Below the pieces are notes generated by a model. It searched no databases. It saw nothing but the letters and a program-made list of their open reading frames with translations, and was not told where the DNA came from. A stretch of DNA of 64,000 nt from an uncultured SAR116 cluster alpha proteobacterium (GTDB lineage Bacteria; Pseudomonadota; Alphaproteobacteria; Puniceispirillales; Marisalimonadaceae): positions 83,960 through 147,959 of the forward strand of contig CACJQK010000003.1 of assembly GCA_902595515.1 (NCBI GenBank). Direction: 5' to 3'. Position numbers and translations under genes: made by a program. Position 1 is the first letter of the stretch. Every line of letters starts with the position of its first letter. Below are positions 59,577-64,000 of the stretch, piece by piece.

Positions 59577-60716
59577 TTATTTTGGGGTATAAATATTATC
59601 CCTATTTAGATCATGTACATCTCTTTTGCCACACAAAGCCATTGTCATATCTGCTTCTGTTTTAATGATATTAAGAGCTTTTGTTACACCTTCTTTTCCA
59701 AGAGCTCCTAAACCATACAAAAATGCTCTACCAATATATGTTCCTTTTGCTCCTAAACACATTGCTTTAATAACATCCTGACCAGATCTTATACCTCCAT
59801 CGAGATGAATTTCAACAAGTTTACCTACCTTATCTACTATTTCAGGTAAAATATTTATAGTGGAGGATGCCCCATCAAGTTGTCTTCCTCCATGATTAGA
59901 AACAATTATAGCATCAGCGCCTGTTTTGGAAGCTAACAAAGCATCTTCAGAATCTAAAATGCCTTTTATTATTAATTTACCACCCCATCTCTTCCTAATC
60001 CAATCGACTTCTTTCCAATCAAGTTTTTGATCAAACTGAGTGCTTATCCAAGAACCTAAAGATCTTACATCTTTTATTCCTTCAACATGACCAACAATAT
60101 TTCCAAAAAAATAATTTTTAGTTGTAAGCATTCTCAAACACCACATGGGTCTAGTTAATACTTGATATATATGCTTGGGAATTAATTTGGGTGGCGTTGA
60201 TAGTCCATTTCTTAAATCTTTATGTCTTTGGCCTAAAAGTTGTAAATCAAGTGTTAAAACTAAAGCACTACATTTAGCTTCTTTAGCCCTGTCAATGAGA
60301 CGTTCCATGAATTTTTTATCTTTCATGACATAAAGTTGGAACCAAAATGGTTTTTTTGTTTTTTCAGCTACTGCTTCAAGAGAACAAACGCTCATAGTTG
60401 ATAAAGTGTAAGGAATACCAAATTCTTCTGCTGCTTGTGCGGCTAATATTTCTCCGTCTGCTCTTTGCATTCCTGTCAAACCTGTTGGAGCAATTGCTAC
60501 TGGCATTGAAACAGGTTGATTAATCATCTTAGTTTCAAGAGTTCTATTTGACATATCAATTGCAACCCTTTGCCTAAGTTTTATTTTTTGAAAGTCAGAA
60601 ACATTTTCATTGTATGTTGTTTCAGTCCATGAACCAGAATTCACATAGTCAAAAAACATTTTGGGAACACGCTTTTTTGCTAACGTTTCTAAATCTTTAA
60701 TTTCTAAAATTTCCAT
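59577..60716 (-). CDS. FMN-dependent alpha-hydroxy-acid dehydrogenase (LldD-like)
   Basis: 379 aa. 'I-A-P-T-G-L-T-G-M' near residue 75, 'S-T-M-S-V-C-S-L', 'S-N-H-G-G-R-Q-L-D-G' near 272 and 'H-L-D-G-G-I-R-S-G-Q-D-V' with 'G-R-A-F-L-Y-G-L' match the FMN-binding L-lactate dehydrogenase/glycolate oxidase family. It oxidises an L-2-hydroxy acid to a 2-oxo acid, passing electrons to quinone or O2. The exact acid is unknown; the neighbouring tartrate-type dehydrogenase suggests a hydroxy-acid catabolic theme. GGAAGA lies before the ATG. Confidence 0.9.
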   Translation of the reverse strand: MEILEIKDLETLAKKRVPKMFFDYVNSGSWTETTYNENVSDFQKIKLRQRVAIDMSNRTLETKMINQPVSMPVAIAPTGLTGMQRADGEILAAQAAEEFGIPYTLSTMSVCSLEAVAEKTKKPFWFQLYVMKDKKFMERLIDRAKEAKCSALVLTLDLQLLGQRHKDLRNGLSTPPKLIPKHIYQVLTRPMWCLRMLTTKNYFFGNIVGHVEGIKDVRSLGSWISTQFDQKLDWKEVDWIRKRWGGKLIIKGILDSEDALLASKTGADAIIVSNHGGRQLDGASSTINILPEIVDKVGKLVEIHLDGGIRSGQDVIKAMCLGAKGTYIGRAFLYGLGALGKEGVTKALNIIKTEADMTMALCGKRDVHDLNRDNIYTPK

Positions 60717-60814
60717 TAAATCTTCCTATTATCTCTAATATACATTATTAAATAAAATTTTATCAAACTCAATAATGCAGTTGTTAAAAGATTTATTTAA
60801 AATTGGAGGAAACA

Positions 60815-61138
60815 TTGAAAATTTTTGAATTGAGAACTTATACGTTATATGTTGGTAAATTATCAGCAGCTATAAAAATTTATGAGGATTTAGGTTGGCC
60901 AGCATTAAAAAAATATAAGGATAATATTATACGATATTATGTTGGTGATGTGGGTGCATTAAATCAAATAATTCACGTTTGGCAATTTCAAGATGATAAT
61001 AGTAGAAGAGAATTGTGGAAAACTATATATAATGATAAAGATTTTATAAAATTTGCCTCTGAATTTAGACCACTTGTCTTAACACAAGAAAACAAACTAA
61101 TGACAGCTGCTCCATGGACACCTTTTAAAACAAATTAG
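60815..61138 (+). CDS. NIPSNAP family protein
   Basis: 107 aa starting at a TTG at 60815, with TTGGAGGAAAC just upstream; the earlier in-frame TTG at 60803 is part of that site. 'F-E-L-R-T-Y-T-L-Y-V-G-K-L' at the start, then 'Y-Y-V-G-D-V-G-A-L-N-Q-I-I-H-V-W-Q-F' and 'S-R-R-E-L-W' are the NIPSNAP pattern. The role of this dimeric ferredoxin-like family is poorly known. It is nine bases before the third tartrate-type dehydrogenase, in the same operon. Confidence 0.82.
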   Translation: MKIFELRTYTLYVGKLSAAIKIYEDLGWPALKKYKDNIIRYYVGDVGALNQIIHVWQFQDDNSRRELWKTIYNDKDFIKFASEFRPLVLTQENKLMTAAPWTPFKTN

Positions 61139-61147
61139 GAAAATTTA

Positions 61148-62218
61148 ATGCAAAAAAATAAATATAATATTGCTGTAATACCAGGTGATGGTATTGGTAC
61201 GGAGGTTATGCCGGAAGCTATAAAAGTTTTGAATATAGTTTCAAATAAATATGGTATTAATCTTCACTTTGATCATTTTGATTTTAGCTCTTATGAATAT
61301 TATTCAAAACATGGTCAAATGATGCCAGACGATTGGAAAAAGCAAATTGGAGAACACGATGCTCTGTTTTTTGGATCAGTAGGTTGGCCTGATAAAATTG
61401 CTGACCACATTTCATTATGGGGATCTTTATTAAAATTTAGAAGAGAGTTTGATCAATATATAAATCTTAGACCAGTTAAATTAATGCCTGGTGTTCCCTC
61501 TCCTCTGGCAAATCGTAAACCAGGTGATATAGATTTTTATATTATTAGAGAAAACACTGAGGGAGAATACTCATCTATAGGTGGTAAAATGTTTCCAGAT
61601 ACTGAAAGAGAAATTGTAATGCAAGAGACTATTATGTCCCGCGTAGGTGTGGACAGAGTTCTTAAATTTGCATTTGAATTAGCAAATAAAACAGAAAAAA
61701 AACATTTAACATCTGCCACAAAATCTAATGGTATTTCTATAACCATGCCCTATTGGGATGAGAGGGTAGAAGAAATGGCCAAGCAATACTCAGAAGTTAA
61801 ATGGGATAAATATCATATTGATATACTTTGTGCACATTTTGTACTTAACCCTGACAAATTTAATGTTGTGGTAGCTTCAAATTTGTTTGGTGATATTTTG
61901 TCAGATTTAGGTCCTGCATGTACTGGAACAATAGGTATAGCTCCATCTGGGAACATCAACCCTGAGAAAAAATTTCCATCATTATTTGAACCTGTTCATG
62001 GATCTGCGCCAGATATTGCTGGACAAGGAATTGCCAATCCAGTTGGTCAAATTTGGGCAGGTGCTATGATGCTTGAATATCTTGGATTTGAAGAAGCATC
62101 AGAACATATTGTTAGAGCAATAGAAGAAGTTTTGGAAAAAGAAGAATATAGAACTGGAGATTTAGGAGGAAAAGCAAACACTATTAGTTGTGGATCTGCG
62201 ATAGCAGATGCAATTTAA
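61148..62218 (+). CDS. Tartrate/D-malate dehydrogenase family protein (copy 3)
   Basis: 356 aa. 'I-P-G-D-G-I-G-T-E-V-M', 'I-R-E-N-T-E-G-E-Y-S-S-I-G-G' near residue 137, 'V-A-S-N-L-F-G-D-I-L-S-D-L' and 'E-P-V-H-G-S-A-P-D-I' identify the decarboxylating dehydrogenase. More like copy 1 (16.0 kb) than copy 2 (22.7 kb). It should oxidise tartrate, D-malate or a similar hydroxy acid with NAD. An AGGAAAATTTA site precedes it. Convergent with the SDR gene, three bases away. Confidence 0.87.
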   Translation: MQKNKYNIAVIPGDGIGTEVMPEAIKVLNIVSNKYGINLHFDHFDFSSYEYYSKHGQMMPDDWKKQIGEHDALFFGSVGWPDKIADHISLWGSLLKFRREFDQYINLRPVKLMPGVPSPLANRKPGDIDFYIIRENTEGEYSSIGGKMFPDTEREIVMQETIMSRVGVDRVLKFAFELANKTEKKHLTSATKSNGISITMPYWDERVEEMAKQYSEVKWDKYHIDILCAHFVLNPDKFNVVVASNLFGDILSDLGPACTGTIGIAPSGNINPEKKFPSLFEPVHGSAPDIAGQGIANPVGQIWAGAMMLEYLGFEEASEHIVRAIEEVLEKEEYRTGDLGGKANTISCGSAIADAI

Positions 62219-62221
62219 AAC

Positions 62222-62980
62222 TCAAGACTTTAGTTTTTGCCTTAATTTTTGCATGCCACCAATCCACCTAGAATAATTATTAGCTTTATTTTGAAAGTAA
62301 CCTAAAACCTGCTCATGTGGTGAGATAAGAAAAGTTTCTTCTTTAATAGCTTTTATGACATCTAAAGCTACCTGGTCTGGTTTCATCATTCCATCAAGAG
62401 CCGAAACTTCATTTTCTCTACCTAAAGTCATAGCTGTTTCTACAGCCTGAGGACATAAGATCGAAACCCCTATACCTAACTTTCCATAGGTAATTGCAAT
62501 CCATTCGGCAAATCCAATTGCTGCATGTTTAGTAGTTGAATATGTAACAGAGTCGATATGGCTAAGCAAGCCTGCTGCTGAAGATGTGTTTACAAAATAT
62601 CCACTACCTCTTTTTAACATTTCAGGTATAAGTTTTTTTGCTGCAAAAACATGAGACATTACGTGCAGATACCAGTTTTTATTCCAATCTTCTTGAGATG
62701 TCTGTTCATCTCCTAAACTTAATATTCCAGCATTAGAGCAGAAAATATCAATTAGTCCAAATTCATGATTAATTTCATCAATAATTCTAGCTAAATCTTT
62801 TTCTATTGTTACATCACAAATTTTAGAAATTAGATTTTTGTTTTTTGACTTAAAATCATCAAAATTTATGTCAAGAAGTATAACAGCTTTTGCCTTTTCA
62901 TTAATAAAACATCTAGCCAAAGCTTGACCAATCCCACCTGATCCGCCAGTAATAACTATAACTTTGTTATTTATTTTCAA
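62222..62980 (-). CDS. SDR-family oxidoreductase
   Basis: 252 aa with a TTG start at 62980, supported by AGGAT seven bases upstream. 'I-T-G-G-S-G-G-I-G-Q-A-L' near residues 10-21, 'N-A-G-I' and 'Y-S-T-T-K-H-A' near 147 are the cofactor and catalytic motifs; the rest resembles SDRs acting on hydroxy or keto acids and alcohols. Substrate unknown. It ends next to the dehydrogenase of the neighbouring operon. Confidence 0.84.
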   Translation of the reverse strand: MKINNKVIVITGGSGGIGQALARCFINEKAKAVILLDINFDDFKSKNKNLISKICDVTIEKDLARIIDEINHEFGLIDIFCSNAGILSLGDEQTSQEDWNKNWYLHVMSHVFAAKKLIPEMLKRGSGYFVNTSSAAGLLSHIDSVTYSTTKHAAIGFAEWIAITYGKLGIGVSILCPQAVETAMTLGRENEVSALDGMMKPDQVALDVIKAIKEETFLISPHEQVLGYFQNKANNYSRWIGGMQKLRQKLKS

Positions 62981-62998
62981 TATTTAATCCTAGTTAAT

Positions 62999-63109
62999 TT
63001 ATTTGTGTTTATATTTTTTAATTAAATCAAGAAAACTTTCTGATATATTAGTCTCTTTAACATTAAAAACGTCTGCGACAAACTTTTTATTTTCTTCACT
63101 TGGACTAAA
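62999..63109 (-). pseudogene. Possible remnant of a gene (3' end only)
   Basis: A 36-codon minus-strand frame ending in Y-K-H-K with a normal protein-like composition (for example 'N-K-K-F-V-A-D-V-F-N-V-K-E'), closed upstream by a TAG and lacking a start codon. It looks like the end of a lost gene. I cannot name the parent family; chance cannot be excluded. Confidence 0.25.
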
Positions 63110-63742
63110 CTAAACACCCTTTTTTTTAATAATAAACCCAGTTATTGTTATCTAGTTTTTAACTTGTCTTCTAATCGTCTCTATACTTAGTAATGTCAAA
63201 GATAATATAAAGCAGTAAGTTAAAAAAGGAAGTGTTTTAAGACCAGTTTTAATTAATTAAAACATAATTCTAAAGCCTTGCCTCTTACTTCGGTGTCTGT
63301 TTCCGGTCGAAAACTTAAAAATTTAAATATGCCTTTCGACTACTAAAGATTTAAAAGCAAATCTAGATATATTAATTTCAAAATAAAGAAAATGGTGCCA
63401 AACCCAAACAAAGTTACTTGCAAAAAAAAATTTCATGTACTTATCCAAAAATTAAGTCGCAAATTGTATATAATAATTAAAACAAATTTTGAAAAATATC
63501 TAGGTTAAATATATTATTATGTTAATTAAGTGAACTCATTAATGATAGTCGAAAATATTACAGATATTTCGTGTGTAACTAAATTTAAAATTTGATCGTA
63601 AATTAAGGAAATATTCACCTATTCTAAAACTTTGGAGATTGACTCCTAAAACAAAACAATGTAGTATTAGCGGTTTAATTAGGTGGCCGCTCCCTAGTAA
63701 AAAAAATGGTTTACGTCTCTATATTTTAAAGAGGTAATAAAA
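63110..63742. other. About 630 bases without a convincing gene
   Basis: AT-rich, with short stop-free runs only. It contains a perfect AT palindrome TTTTAATTAATTAAAA (63246-63261) and two patches of higher GC: around 63270-63310 and GTGGCCGCTCCC near 63683. I saw no tRNA cloverleaf, tmRNA or other known RNA. This is the only non-coding stretch of that size in the window. Confidence 0.5.
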
Positions 63743-64000
63743 ATGGGCGAGATTGAATTAAATACAAAAATTTATAGAAAAGATAATTTAGATATAGTTT
63801 ATTCTGTATCAGGCAAGAAACATTTAAATGGAATATTACATTACAAATTAAAATCTGAAAATTCTGAAGAAATTTTTTTAAGTGAGCATGCTGTAAATGA
63901 CAGATTTGTTACTGAAACAAAACATTGTGCACAACCAAAAAACTCTGTTTCTAGATTATTTACTAAAATAATTAAAAATGGTTATATTATAGGAAAATCA
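63743..64000 (+). CDS. Unknown protein, 5' part only
   Basis: An open frame of 86 codons from the ATG at 63743, preceded by AAAGAGGTAATAAAA, running off the end of the window. It begins MGEIELNTKIYRKDNL and is hydrophilic, with 'H-Y-K-L-K-S-E-N-S-E-E' and 'K-H-C-A-Q-P-K-N' and no signal peptide. I recognise no family from the part seen. The good ribosome binding site and protein-like composition support a real gene. Confidence 0.65.
   Translation, partial: MGEIELNTKIYRKDNLDIVYSVSGKKHLNGILHYKLKSENSEEIFLSEHAVNDRFVTETKHCAQPKNSVSRLFTKIIKNGYIIGKS

Noticed and set aside
62981..63742. tRNA, tmRNA or other structural RNA in the gene-poor end
   Set aside because: I looked for T-loop sequence (GGTTCGAATCC-like) and CCA ends and found none; only short inverted repeats.
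1..64000. CRISPR arrays, insertion sequences and prophage
   Set aside because: No regularly spaced repeats, transposase or phage structural genes were seen.

Overview
The window is 64 kb of very AT-rich DNA (intergenic stretches are almost entirely A and T), densely packed with bacterial genes and free of rRNA, tRNA, CRISPR arrays, insertion sequences or phage genes that I could recognise. Gene content (iron uptake under a canonical Fur, a rubrerythrin-VIT fusion like alphaproteobacterial MbfA, many acyl-CoA and hydroxy-acid catabolic enzymes, urease, glucosylglycerate synthesis, MFS carriers) points to a free-living, probably marine, streamlined alphaproteobacterium. The lineage is inferred from family resemblance only. 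The flagellar genes are of the type best known from polar flagella of gammaproteobacteria (FlhF, FleN, FliA, FlgM, FlgP, FlgT, sigma-54 promoters), which is unusual for most alphaproteobacteria.

Layout. 1-10.3 kb is a flagellar island with two divergent blocks. The leftward block is flgP, flgT, a LysM-like gene, flgA, flgM, a FlgN-like gene and a DUF2802-like gene. The rightward block is flhA, flhF, fleN, fliA and a small unknown gene, followed by a leftward rod/hook gene. Face-to-face sigma-54 (-24/-12) promoters lie between flgP and flhA, another precedes the rod/hook gene, and a sigma-28 promoter sits ahead of flgM. 10.4-14.8 kb holds small poorly known genes: a protein with a nitrile-hydratase-like leader (NHLP) domain, small secreted proteins, a coiled-coil/ParA pair, a 22-codon reading frame with an excellent ribosome binding site and its own terminator, a cyclic-nucleotide-binding domain protein and a FliL-like protein.

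14.8-22.5 kb carries threonine synthase, a tartrate/isopropylmalate-type dehydrogenase and an iron block (Fe3+ ABC permease, Fur, an SDR, Fe3+-binding protein, MbfA-like ferritin/VIT protein) with several Fur boxes. 22.6-26.0 kb is a candidate four-carbon sugar-acid pathway (decarboxylating dehydrogenase, ABM protein, OtnK-type kinase, RraA-like protein). 26.2-35.4 kb is an acyl-CoA catabolic region (two acyl-CoA dehydrogenases, enoyl-CoA hydratase, thiolase, CoA-transferase, transporters). 35.5-41.5 kb holds an MBL hydrolase and a complete urease operon ureDABCEFG.

41.5-54.7 kb has a TPR/O-GlcNAc-transferase-like protein and a three-gene operon for glucosylglycerate (glucosyl-3-phosphoglycerate synthase, phosphatase, GH13_18 phosphorylase). 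MFS, nitroreductase, transglycosylase and enoyl-CoA hydratase genes follow, then glycerate 2-kinase, which could close a glucosylglycerate cycle, a GST and a glycosyltransferase. 54.6-63.0 kb contains a haloalkane-dehalogenase-like enzyme, a GAF protein, a putative Mn/heavy-metal exporter beside a 32-bp perfect palindrome, an HSL-type esterase, an LldD-type oxidase, a NIPSNAP protein, a third tartrate-type dehydrogenase and an SDR. The last kilobase has a possible gene remnant, about 630 bases without a convincing gene, and the start of an unknown gene that runs off the end.
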